Source: Desulfuromusa sp.
GTDB lineage: Bacteria; Desulfobacterota; Desulfuromonadia; Desulfuromonadales; Geopsychrobacteraceae
Length of the DNA stretch: 27,775 nt
NCBI GenBank assembly: GCA_029933365.1
Contig: JAOZOH010000034.1
Location: forward strand, 1 to 27,775
Reading direction: 5' to 3'
Shown here in pieces: positions 1 through 7,514 of this stretch. The notes under the pieces were generated by a model. It did no database searches, was not told the origin of the DNA, and saw only the letters and a list, made by a program, of their open reading frames with translations. Position 1 is the first letter of the stretch. Each line of letters begins with the position of its first letter. The position numbers were made by a program, and so were the translations under genes.

Positions 1-7
1 GAAATAG

Positions 8-46
8 ATGGTGCTTACGCACCACGCGCCCTGCCGGGCGCACCAT
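8..46. repeat. Compound palindrome (two hairpins) at window edge
   Basis: Two adjacent inverted repeats are seen. GGTGC (10-14) pairs with GCACC (19-23), and GCGCCC (26-31) pairs with GGGCGC (36-41). An outer pair ATGGTGC (8-14) / GCACCAT (40-46) could form an alternative fold. It lies just past the terminator of the lipoprotein gene. It resembles REP-type extragenic palindromes, but the element may continue to the left of the window, so its true extent is unknown. Confidence 0.45.
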
Positions 47-47
47 T

Positions 48-79
48 AAAAAAGGCCGTTGCCCAAAGACAACGACCTT
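48..79 (-). terminator. Intrinsic terminator of the lipoprotein gene
   Basis: Read on the minus strand, AAGGTCGTTG (79-70) pairs with CAACGGCCTT (61-52), 10 base pairs including one G-U, around an 8-base loop. It is followed at once by a run of T (53-48). It starts 14 bases after the stop codon of the minus-strand lipoprotein gene, as expected for a rho-independent terminator. Confidence 0.85.
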
Positions 80-93
80 CATTCCCCCAACTT

Positions 94-453
94 CTAATCA
101 CCTACCGTAGCGCCACTCGTTGTAGCACCTCTGGTTATTTTGTGACTTTGAACAATACCGTCATCATTGAATACAACAAGTAAACTTCTACTTTCCGCAG
201 AACCTGAGCCAAACCCTAGCAGGTGACCTTTTCCACCCCTTGTCCAGGAATAGAAGAAGATTTTTTCACTGTCCATGGTCTTGCTAGGCTCACCAAATTC
301 CATGAATATTTCACTTTTTGTGGTCTTTCCATCAATAATGACCGATGCTTTTTCTGATGTTATCTCTTCGCCATGCTTGATCGTTTTGTATCCACAAGAT
401 GACAGCACGGTGACACACAAAACTAAACATAGCCCTAGTAATACCTTCTTCAT
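94..453 (-). CDS. Small BamE/SmpA-OmlA-like lipoprotein
   Basis: A 119-residue protein. The N-terminus is a lipoprotein signal: two lysines, a hydrophobic stretch and a lipobox LSSC with the acylated cysteine at residue 20, so it is expected in the periplasmic membrane face or outer membrane. The segment around residues 40-60 (DGKTTKSEIFMEFGEPS) matches the helix-loop signature of the SmpA/OmlA (BamE-fold) family, in which a short helix leads to a conserved G-x-P turn. The rest is predicted beta-rich. True BamE helps assemble outer-membrane proteins. Many other small lipoproteins share the fold, so this role is not established here. The start is supported by a very strong ribosome-binding site (GGAGGTGATT) just upstream. 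It appears to be a single-gene unit with its own terminator. Confidence 0.75.
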   Translation of the reverse strand: MKKVLLGLCLVLCVTVLSSCGYKTIKHGEEITSEKASVIIDGKTTKSEIFMEFGEPSKTMDSEKIFFYSWTRGGKGHLLGFGSGSAESRSLLVVFNDDGIVQSHKITRGATTSGATVGD

Positions 454-656
454 AGAATCACCTCCACAGTTGGCTGACTTTCAAAATAAATGTAACAGCA
501 ATAGGATAAACGTGCGATTTGCTCAATGGGATTTAAAATAACAACAATAACTCACATTTTTCTCACATTTAGTGGAGATAGAGAAAAAACCGATTAGAAC
601 CAAAATAAGGGGAGGGGTATTCGCAAAAAAAGTGATTTGTACTCTAAGAAAGGATT

Positions 657-3600
657 TTACTCCAAAGGTTGCCAAAAGTTTTCCAAAATTTCATGACTGT
701 CTTCAGCAAGATACTCTTCCTTCAGTAAAACTTTTTCATACTTCAGTAAAACTCTGGCGGCCTTAACTGGCTGGTCAAGCTTGACATGACAATTATAGAT
801 AATCTTATTGAATGTTTCATTGGTCGGATCTTCAGCAAGACCAACTCTAGCAACCTCAAGCGCCTCTTCGTAGCGCTCGAACTGGAATAATATTTGTGCT
901 TCACAAATACTGATTTCAAAAAATACCTCCAACAGTTTTTCACGGAACAATTCACCATTTTCCCCAATGGTAATGTTGCTCATGAAAGGCCCTTCCCAGC
1001 AGGACAACGCAGCATGAAACAAATTTCCCGACTGCCAGTACTCTGCTGAATGAAAGTGCCCCAATCCCTTGCGAGACTGCAACAGAAAATCGTCACAATC
1101 AACTGAGCAATTTATCAGGGAGAGGATTCCTGACTGAAGAGGCAAATATTTTAGGGGGTCAACATTAAAAGCAACTCTCAAATTTTTTCGCAATCTACCC
1201 AGTGCAGTATCAAAGCGTTTGCGACCTTTGGCTGCATCGATATCTGGCCAGAGAGCCGTTTGAATTTCTTCCTGAGTCTTTTGGTGGCTTGCTTCCGAAA
1301 TTAAAATTCCCAACAGCTTACGTTGGGTTTCAGTAAAATCATTTGCCCGAAGACGTTCATTACCAACAGACAACTCCAATAATCCCAGGGTTCTAATCAT
1401 TAAGCAGGGGATTGATTCTTCTTTCTCTGAGATAACAAGGTTCAGCCGCTCCTTTGCTAGCAGTCTGCAAAACTCAGGCAATATATTATTTCTAATCCCG
1501 GATTCTAGAAGCATTTTCATCATATCAGGATTCCAGCCATAGAAATGTTTATAACCTTTCTTTTTCATCAGTTTCAAGGCTTGGGTCAACTCATTCAGAC
1601 CCTCTTCATTTCGTCCGCAACCCAGCAGCCAGTAGGCTTTATGGCAAAGAACCCCGGATAAAATCGACAAATCCCCGCTCTGTTGAAATCCATCACCCGC
1701 ACTGGTGAAATATTTTTCGGCCTTTTCGTTTTGTTCCAACAAGGCAAAAGTTGCCGCTAAAAACATCTGGTGTAAATATATGAAAGGTTTTCCTCCAGCC
1801 ACTTCCCGAAGTCGCACTGCCTCGGTTACAAAATCGAGTGCCTGTTTTCTGTCATTTCTTAAAGCAGCAAGATAAGCTCCATATTGGAGAAACTGACTTC
1901 TCATATGAGCTTGACTTCCGGCAAATTCTACCTGGAGAGACTTCTCAAAAAGCTCTTCTGCTTCGTCATATGCCCCTCGCGCTATTGCAACATCAATATC
2001 CCATAACAGCAGATAAGGTCCCGCCACACTGGAAGCCAACAGGTCATTTTCTATTAACCGTCTCAAGAGGGCATTCTGATGCTCAAAGTTTTTGAAATCT
2101 CCCGATAAATTCAAGAAGTCGACCAGAAAAAGAGAGTGGTAGAGCTTATTGAATTCATTCACCAGCGGGCTGGCGATCATATTTAAAGATGCTTCGATGT
2201 TTTTTCTGCACTTGTCCCAGTCTCCAGAGAAAAGCGAGATATAACTCTTGACGATCAAGTTTGAAGAGAGTTCATTCTGGGATGCAAGTTCATCAGCTAA
2301 TTGCACCGAACGGTCTGAATAAAAATTTGCTTTATCAACGTCACCTTCAACAAATGCATATCCAAATGCGATAGCCAAAGAGATATGCATTATCGAATAG
2401 GGATCTAAATGGTCATTCAAGTTGAGAAAAAGTTTCTCCAATCGTGATAGGAACACACTTATCGCAGCATAATTTGCATCCAAACCAAGATGATAAACGA
2501 CTAACTGCGACAGAGCATAAATCTCTCCGAAATCATCGCCATCAGTTGAAAAGCGAATTCGGGCATTTTCCAGATAATGGATAGCTTCTTGCGGCTCTAA
2601 ATCAACTGTTGCAATCCCATAGATAAGAGAGAACCAGGGATATTTTTCAACAGTACTTGAAGGAATATTTTTCAAGAAATTGTAAATGGTGATATGAAGA
2701 TTTTGCGAGATAAACAGCAACCCAAGTTCATGAAATATATCATGTGCAGACTCATAGTCCTCACAGGTAAAAAAATATTGAACCCCAATCAAAGGTTTAC
2801 CATTGTCCAAAAACCAGGTAGCAGCTTTCTTTAAAAAAGTTGTCCTCTCATCTGAAGACAGCTTTTTTTCAGCGGCAGCATGAAGAATATCTCTGAACAA
2901 ACGATGAAAACGGTATGAAACGAAACCAGTTTCATCTCTATGGATCTGCACAAAGAAATTTTTACCGACCAGGTTTTCAAGAAGACCTTTTGTTGCCACA
3001 TCTTCAGATAAATAATCGTTCAACCCAAAGGGAATATCCTCCAACGAAGATAGTTTTAATAGAAAAGCAATATCCTCGATGGAGGAAAAACTTTCCAAAT
3101 TGCGCAAAAAATAGGTTGAAAGATCCTGATTCTCCATTGAAGTTTCTGCCGTAAACCTGCGAGAAGGGTTATTACCCAATAACTGCCCCTTAAGCAGCAA
3201 TATCCCCATAATCCACCCATCGGTGATATCGTGCAGGGCTGAAACCTCCTCAAGCGATCTGGACTCTCCCAGGACATCACTACAATAGCAACTAAGTTCT
3301 TTTTTGCTGAAAGAGATATCTTTGTTGTGGAGGGTGACAGATGTTTTTTTGTTGTCAAAATAATCTGTCAACTGTGGGACAGGACGACGGGAGGTCGATA
3401 AAAAACATAAATTTTCCGGTGCATATTGAAAAAGAGTCGATAAAAGTTCAGAGCTTTTTTCAGCCTGTGCCAAGAGGTGAATGTCATCAAGAACCAAAAA
3501 ATGCTGCTTGTGTAGAGTACTACACAGACCTTCTGTTAAAAATTGGGTCAATATGTCAATTTCTGCAAGAGTAGCTGTCCCTGCCAGCAGACGTTCGCCA

Positions 3601-3923
3601 AGCAGAGGGGCAGAAAATGAAGGAGCAGACTCTTTTAAGGCCACATATAAAGAGGAAAGAAACAGAATAGTATCAAGATCTTCATGACCAACCTGATACC
3701 AGGTAAATGGCAGATCAGACGCTTTTAGATATTGCAGGGCCAAAGTTGTTTTCCCTTGCCCCGCCTGTGCTTCGATCAGGATATTTTTTTTCTTGGCCCA
3801 TTTTCCTGCGGTTAATTCCGAAATAATTGTGTCTCGAAAAATCTGTTTTGAGTCATCGCATAAGGGAGGGCTAAATTTACTTTCGGGCAAATTCATTTTG
3901 ATTTGTGCAGCTAATTCCTGCAT
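657..3923 (-). CDS. Large MalT-like ATPase / BTAD transcriptional activator
   Basis: A 1088-residue regulator. The N-terminal third is a STAND-class NTPase like that of MalT: Walker A AQAGQGKTT near residues 52-60 and Walker B FLVLDDIHLL near 142-151. The middle (about 350-840) is a long helical region with TPR-like spacing, typically a ligand or protein sensor. From about 845 there is an OmpR/SARP-type winged helix (FTETQRKLLGILIS, then TQEEIQTALWPD and a GRLRKNLR helix). A bacterial transcriptional activator (BTAD, TPR-like) domain follows to the C-terminus. It therefore combines a MalT-type switch with SARP-type DNA binding in place of the LuxR helix-turn-helix. The start has AGAGG seven bases upstream. 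No clear intrinsic terminator follows it. Its target genes are unknown; candidates are the neighbouring lipoprotein or distant loci. Confidence 0.8.
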   Translation of the reverse strand: MQELAAQIKMNLPESKFSPPLCDDSKQIFRDTIISELTAGKWAKKKNILIEAQAGQGKTTLALQYLKASDLPFTWYQVGHEDLDTILFLSSLYVALKESAPSFSAPLLGERLLAGTATLAEIDILTQFLTEGLCSTLHKQHFLVLDDIHLLAQAEKSSELLSTLFQYAPENLCFLSTSRRPVPQLTDYFDNKKTSVTLHNKDISFSKKELSCYCSDVLGESRSLEEVSALHDITDGWIMGILLLKGQLLGNNPSRRFTAETSMENQDLSTYFLRNLESFSSIEDIAFLLKLSSLEDIPFGLNDYLSEDVATKGLLENLVGKNFFVQIHRDETGFVSYRFHRLFRDILHAAAEKKLSSDERTTFLKKAATWFLDNGKPLIGVQYFFTCEDYESAHDIFHELGLLFISQNLHITIYNFLKNIPSSTVEKYPWFSLIYGIATVDLEPQEAIHYLENARIRFSTDGDDFGEIYALSQLVVYHLGLDANYAAISVFLSRLEKLFLNLNDHLDPYSIMHISLAIAFGYAFVEGDVDKANFYSDRSVQLADELASQNELSSNLIVKSYISLFSGDWDKCRKNIEASLNMIASPLVNEFNKLYHSLFLVDFLNLSGDFKNFEHQNALLRRLIENDLLASSVAGPYLLLWDIDVAIARGAYDEAEELFEKSLQVEFAGSQAHMRSQFLQYGAYLAALRNDRKQALDFVTEAVRLREVAGGKPFIYLHQMFLAATFALLEQNEKAEKYFTSAGDGFQQSGDLSILSGVLCHKAYWLLGCGRNEEGLNELTQALKLMKKKGYKHFYGWNPDMMKMLLESGIRNNILPEFCRLLAKERLNLVISEKEESIPCLMIRTLGLLELSVGNERLRANDFTETQRKLLGILISEASHQKTQEEIQTALWPDIDAAKGRKRFDTALGRLRKNLRVAFNVDPLKYLPLQSGILSLINCSVDCDDFLLQSRKGLGHFHSAEYWQSGNLFHAALSCWEGPFMSNITIGENGELFREKLLEVFFEISICEAQILFQFERYEEALEVARVGLAEDPTNETFNKIIYNCHVKLDQPVKAARVLLKYEKVLLKEEYLAEDSHEILENFWQPLE

Positions 3924-4010
3924 GTCGTAGCCTCTGGTCAGAGTTAACTGCTGGGAAAATAAGACAACTCAACAACAGAATTATCGGGATAATTTACCTC
4001 AAAAACACTG

Positions 4011-4060
4011 AAAACAAAAAACCACCTGACCAGTCTCAATGAGGCTAATACAAGTGGTTT
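4011..4060 (-). terminator. Intrinsic terminator ending the small unit upstream of the regulator
   Basis: On the minus strand AAACCACTTG (4060-4051) pairs with CAGGTGGTTT (4028-4019), 10 pairs with one G-U. A partly self-pairing loop separates the arms, and the 3' arm runs into a T-rich tail (4020-4011). It lies about 90 bases before the start codon of the giant regulator. It can therefore act as an attenuator for that gene, as the end of a separate small RNA, or both. Confidence 0.75.
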
Positions 4061-4094
4061 AATATATAGATCGATATTCCTTGATCCAAGACAT
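4059..4094 (-). CDS. Candidate 11-residue leader peptide or micro-ORF
   Basis: On the minus strand an ATG at 4094-4092 opens the frame MSWIKEYRSIY, ending in TAA immediately before the terminator stem. AGGAGGGG (4104-4097) lies just upstream, with AGGAGG four bases from the ATG, a strong though slightly close Shine-Dalgarno. A promoter is placed correctly upstream. The peptide is charged, with one tryptophan and two tyrosines, and has no hydrophobic toxin-like segment. I do not recognise it. It could be a true micropeptide, a leader peptide controlling the terminator, or a chance frame inside a noncoding RNA. The last is possible because the look-alike unit at 12.5 kb has no equivalent frame next to its AGGAGGGG. 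Confidence 0.35.
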   Translation of the reverse strand: MSWIKEYRSIY

Positions 4095-4117
4095 CGCCCC
4101 TCCTGAAAACTACTGCT

Positions 4118-4146
4118 AATTTATATAGTTACATTTTCATGGTCAA
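4118..4146 (-). promoter_or_regulatory. Sigma-70 type promoter of the small upstream unit
   Basis: On the minus strand a -35 box TTGACC (4146-4141) is followed after exactly 17 bases by TAAATT (4123-4118). Transcription would begin near 4111, a few bases before the AGGAGGGG element. It may also drive the giant regulator by read-through of the terminator. Confidence 0.55.
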
Positions 4147-4221
4147 GTGATTTTTTTGATTAGACACTAAAGTTTGCAGGTAGGAATCGCGACAATTCAG
4201 GACACAAAACAACTTCCCTCG

Positions 4222-4250
4222 TTGACACCCGTTTCAAACAAATGTTTAAA
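4222..4250 (+). promoter_or_regulatory. Promoter and candidate operator of the tetR-efflux operon
   Basis: A consensus -35 box TTGACA (4222-4227), a 17-base spacer and TTTAAA (4245-4250) precede the tetR start by about 40 bases. A short inverted repeat AAACA-AA-TGTTT (4236-4247) overlaps the spacer and the -10 box. That is where a TetR-family repressor would block RNA polymerase, so autoregulation is likely but inferred. Confidence 0.55.
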
Positions 4251-4289
4251 TAATAAATCTATTTTATTTACCCCATTGAAAGGGTTGAT

Positions 4290-4925
4290 ATGGCGCAACA
4301 CAGTACTAAAATCCGACTTTTGAATGCTGCTGAGCAGTTATTTGCCCGCGAGGGGTTCCATAATACATCGCTCAGGGCTCTGGCCAGCTTGGCTGAGGCA
4401 AACTTGGCTGCGGCCAATTACCACTTTGGCTCAAAAGAGGCTTTGCTCCAGGCGGTCATCGAAAGAAGACTGCTCCCCTTGAATCAAATCCGTGGAACTG
4501 AAATTGAAAAGATTCTCTCTCAGGCGCGGGGAAAGAACATCCCGCCAACAGCAGAGGACCTCTTAAGAGCATTCATTGAACCAACTCTCGAATTTCGCAA
4601 TTCCAGCCCGGGTGCCAGAGATTTCATTTCTCTGATTGGACGCTCCCTGAATGAACCGGACGAAACTATCCGTAACTGCTTTCTGGGTCTGATTTTACCG
4701 ACCTTTCAAGTGTTATTTGAAAGTTTGCATGAAGCTTTACCACAACTTCCCAAGGATATTCTGCTGACTAGATTGGAATTCATCATGGCAACCATGAGTC
4801 ACGTTATGTGCATGGGCAGCCACTCCATACTGAACAACCCGTCCCTTCCCGATGCTCTGGAACAAAACGATCTAATCCAGCAATTACTAAAATTTGTTCT
4901 CGCCGGGTTGGAGGCAGCAGAATGA
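4290..4925 (+). CDS. TetR-family repressor of the efflux operon
   Basis: A 211-residue TetR-family regulator. Residues 5-50 form the typical DNA-binding domain (STKIRLLNAAEQLFAREG, then a helix-turn-helix and AAANYHFGSKEALLQAVIERR). The YHFGSKEAL element is the family hallmark at the start of helix 4. The C-terminal helical domain (about 90-205) is the ligand pocket and dimer interface and resembles the CecR/YbiH-type subgroup. The start is an ATG preceded by GAAAGGG. Its stop overlaps the start of the outer-membrane factor gene by ATGA, so repressor and pump are co-translated. It most likely represses its own operon and is released by a pump substrate. The ligand is unknown. Confidence 0.88.
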   Translation: MAQHSTKIRLLNAAEQLFAREGFHNTSLRALASLAEANLAAANYHFGSKEALLQAVIERRLLPLNQIRGTEIEKILSQARGKNIPPTAEDLLRAFIEPTLEFRNSSPGARDFISLIGRSLNEPDETIRNCFLGLILPTFQVLFESLHEALPQLPKDILLTRLEFIMATMSHVMCMGSHSILNNPSLPDALEQNDLIQQLLKFVLAGLEAAE

Positions 4926-6334
4926 GACTTTTATTCCTTGCCGTGTTTCTGTTAACTGCCTGCAATCCACTCAGACCAGCACAGCTTGAGCAGCCTGAAC
5001 CACCCGGATACTATTCAACTAAACAAACCGAAACCGTGGTTCAATTGTCGAAACACTGGTGGACAGATTTTCACGATCCGCAATTAAATCAGCTCCAGCA
5101 ACAATTATTTTCCAACAACCTCGACCTGCGCCAGGCGTTGTATCGACTCCAGCAACTGGAGGCATTACAAAAAATGACTGGAGCGACTCTCTGGCCACAG
5201 CTCAACCTGAATGGATCGCTCAGTCGCGACCAGTCACCGGGAATCCCAAGAGATACAACGTCAACCAATACACGTCTCTCTGTGGCTGCAGGATATGAAA
5301 TTGACCTGTGGAATAAACTGAAAGACAGAAACAAAGCTGCTGAATTACGCCTACAGGCAGGGCAAAAAGAGGTTCAGGCACTGCTACTCAGCTTGAGTGC
5401 TCAATTGACCGAACAATATTTTCTGGCGGTGGAACAACGGGCTCATCTGGAATTACTCAAGCAACAAAAAAGTCACAAAAAAGAGTTTCTCCAAACCGTA
5501 ACGGAACGCTACCGGGCAGGTCTGTCAACTGCCAGCGAAGTCTACCAGGCGCAACAAAACCTGGCCACGGTTGAAACTCTGGTTCCAGATCATCAAACCA
5601 TCCTGATCCGGGCGCAAAACAGTATTGCCCTACTGCTCGGACAGCTCCCCGGTAGTATTTTAATCGACGGAAACAAGCTTCCCCAGATAAACAATGTTGT
5701 TGATGTTGGATTGCCGGCTGACCTTCTGAATCGCCGTCCCGATGTCGCAGCAGCGCTATTACAACTTGAAGCAACAGATCGGGAGCTGGCAGCTGCCCTG
5801 GCAGAAAGCCTTCCATCGATCAATCTTTCAGCAACCCTGGGGCGCTCGGCAACCCATCTGGTTGCCGGAGACATTGAGGGAACCTTCTGGAATCTGGCTC
5901 TCGGGTTAGCACAACCTCTTATTGACGGTGGTCGTCGCCAAGCTGAAACTGAACGCCAAAAAGCTCTTCGCGAAGAAAACCTGGCCGTTTATCGACAAGC
6001 ACTACTGATGGCATTTCAGGAAGTAGAAACTGCATTAATTACTGAAAGAAACGGAACCGACAAAACAATCAGGCTGGAACAACAGCGCCAGATCAACTAT
6101 AAAAATCTGCAATTAACACATGATAACTATCTTTACGGCTTAACCGACAGCAGGGATCTATTACTCAGTCAGATCATGCAACTGGAAATTCTCAGTCAGC
6201 AGTTGAACAACCACCGACAACAGCTCAGCAACCGGATCACTTTGGCACGGGCACTGGGTGGCAGCTGGATAACAGAGGAACTCGAAAAACAACGACAAAC
6301 TCTCAATGAAGGACAGGATGTGACAAATGACTGA
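4922..6334 (+). CDS. Outer-membrane efflux lipoprotein (TolC/NodT-type)
   Basis: A 470-residue outer-membrane factor. The signal peptide ends in a lipobox LTAC with cysteine at about residue 14, so the mature protein is a lipid-anchored trimeric channel. The body has two repeats of long helices and beta-strands typical of OEP proteins. Signatures include WWTDFHDPQLNQL near the N-terminus, ADLLNRRPDVAAALLQLEATD in the middle and a closing helical region. The frame stays open upstream to 4808, but the ATG at 4922 is the true start: it gives a proper lipoprotein signal, has GGAGG upstream and overlaps the tetR stop by ATGA. It would form the exit duct for the RND pump encoded next. Confidence 0.88.
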   Translation: MRLLFLAVFLLTACNPLRPAQLEQPEPPGYYSTKQTETVVQLSKHWWTDFHDPQLNQLQQQLFSNNLDLRQALYRLQQLEALQKMTGATLWPQLNLNGSLSRDQSPGIPRDTTSTNTRLSVAAGYEIDLWNKLKDRNKAAELRLQAGQKEVQALLLSLSAQLTEQYFLAVEQRAHLELLKQQKSHKKEFLQTVTERYRAGLSTASEVYQAQQNLATVETLVPDHQTILIRAQNSIALLLGQLPGSILIDGNKLPQINNVVDVGLPADLLNRRPDVAAALLQLEATDRELAAALAESLPSINLSATLGRSATHLVAGDIEGTFWNLALGLAQPLIDGGRRQAETERQKALREENLAVYRQALLMAFQEVETALITERNGTDKTIRLEQQRQINYKNLQLTHDNYLYGLTDSRDLLLSQIMQLEILSQQLNNHRQQLSNRITLARALGGSWITEELEKQRQTLNEGQDVTND

Positions 6335-7514
6335 ACCAAAGAAAAAATCACAGTTGGCATTAAAAATCATCCTCCCCTTGCTCATTCTGGCCATCGGCTT
6401 TGTGGCATTCAATATGATGTCCAAATTGAAGAAAGCACCACAACGACAGCAGCCTGTACAACGGGGATTTCTGGTTGATGTTATTGAGCTCAAAGCCATA
6501 AACCATCAAGTCAAGGTTCATGCAACTGGAACCGTTCGGGCAGGACAAGAGATCGCCCTGGTGCCTGAAGTCAGCGGCAAAGTCAACTGGATTTCACCAC
6601 AACTGGTTAGTGGGGGGCTTTTCAAAAAAGGGGAAACTTTACTAAAAATTGACACCAGTGACTTTGAACTGGCTATAAAAAGGGCCCTCGCCGATATTGC
6701 CCAGGTTCAAGTCGCTCTAGCAACAGAACATGAACGAGCCAAGGTTGCGCTGGCAGAATGGGAACGGATTGATCTCGCTGAAAAAGGCAATCCCGGACCT
6801 CTGGTCACCCGAGAAATCCAATTAAATCAACAACAGGCAAATCTGGCCGCGGCCGAAGCCAACCTGCAGCAGGCACAATTAAACCTGCAGCGCACTGAAC
6901 TGAAAGCTCCATTTAATGGTCGTATCCGTCAAGAACAAGTTGACTTTGGTCAATATCTACGTGCCGGAGCCAGTATCGGCAGCTTTGCTGGAACCGATCA
7001 GGCTGAAATTTACATCCCCTTGTCCGTCAAAGAACTGGCCTGGCTGGATATCCCATCGAGAACGCAAAAACAGGGGTCATCGGCCATAATTCATCTCCCC
7101 AATGATAGCAGCTCCAGTTGGCATGGGAAGTTGATCCGCAGCCTTGGTGAAATCGATCCAAACAGTCGCATGGCAACCGTCGTTGTTATGGTTGATGATC
7201 CCTACCAGCAGAAAATCAGCTTAAACCAGCCAACCTTACTTAACGGTTTGTTTGTTGATGTCGAGTTATATGGTGAAAAAATAGCGAACATCGTTAGTAT
7301 CCCCCGTAAAGCATTACATTCAGACAATCTGGTTTTGATTGCCGATAGTGACGATCGTCTGGATTTACGCCCCGTTGAGATTCTACGTCGTGAAAAACAG
7401 CAGATTCTGATCAGAGGCGGAGTTCAGGCTGGCGAAAGACTCATCCTGACGGCTCTCTCAGGTGCCACCGAAGGGGTACTTCTTAGACCCGTGATGCAGG
7501 AGAACCCACAATGA
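6327..7514 (+). CDS. RND efflux membrane-fusion (periplasmic adaptor) protein
   Basis: A 395-residue HlyD/AcrA-type adaptor. The N-terminus has a cytoplasmic lysine-rich start and one membrane segment (about residues 11-31) rather than a lipobox. Next come a lipoyl-like half (VRAGQEIALVPEVSGKV, about 70-90), a coiled-coil hairpin rich in Gln/Ala/Glu (about 110-190), the second lipoyl half (TELKAPFNGRI, about 190-200) and a beta-barrel/membrane-proximal C-terminus. It bridges the inner-membrane permease and the outer-membrane channel. The start overlaps the preceding stop by eight bases, with GAAGGA upstream. Its own stop overlaps the permease start by ATGA, so all pump parts are translationally coupled. 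Confidence 0.9.
   Translation: MTEPKKKSQLALKIILPLLILAIGFVAFNMMSKLKKAPQRQQPVQRGFLVDVIELKAINHQVKVHATGTVRAGQEIALVPEVSGKVNWISPQLVSGGLFKKGETLLKIDTSDFELAIKRALADIAQVQVALATEHERAKVALAEWERIDLAEKGNPGPLVTREIQLNQQQANLAAAEANLQQAQLNLQRTELKAPFNGRIRQEQVDFGQYLRAGASIGSFAGTDQAEIYIPLSVKELAWLDIPSRTQKQGSSAIIHLPNDSSSSWHGKLIRSLGEIDPNSRMATVVVMVDDPYQQKISLNQPTLLNGLFVDVELYGEKIANIVSIPRKALHSDNLVLIADSDDRLDLRPVEILRREKQQILIRGGVQAGERLILTALSGATEGVLLRPVMQENPQ

Larger units (their letters stand above)
4011..4111 (-). ncRNA. Predicted ~100-nt small transcript or leader RNA, copy 1
   Basis: This is the expected transcript from the promoter at 4118-4146 to the U-run of the terminator at about 4011. It contains AGGAGGGG near its 5' end, a 38-base central stretch and a stable terminator hairpin. 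The arrangement and the terminator's 5' arm (ACCACTTGTATTAGCC) resemble those of the unit at 12432-12517. No Rfam family is recognised. Expression is inferred only from the signals. Confidence 0.4.
3924..4289. promoter_or_regulatory. Divergent control region between regulator and efflux operon
   Basis: This 366-base gap has no large gene. From left to right it holds the leader of the minus-strand giant regulator (3924-4010), a minus-strand terminator (4011-4060), an 11-codon minus-strand reading frame (4059-4094), a minus-strand promoter (4118-4146) and the plus-strand tetR promoter with a possible operator (4222-4250). The region is AT-rich. The minus-strand elements together form a complete small transcription unit of about 100 bases. 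Confidence 0.7.

Noticed and set aside
609..656. GGGGAGGGG stretch as a third copy of the AGGAGGGG mini-unit
   Set aside because: It is on the other strand with no promoter at the right distance and no terminator hairpin after it.
4808..4921. Longer start for the outer-membrane factor
   Set aside because: The extension lies inside tetR, lacks a signal peptide, and the ATG at 4922 has GGAGG and a perfect lipoprotein signal.
5457..5874. Open frames opposite the outer-membrane factor gene
   Set aside because: They are antisense to well-supported coding sequence, lack ribosome-binding sites and show no recognisable protein features.
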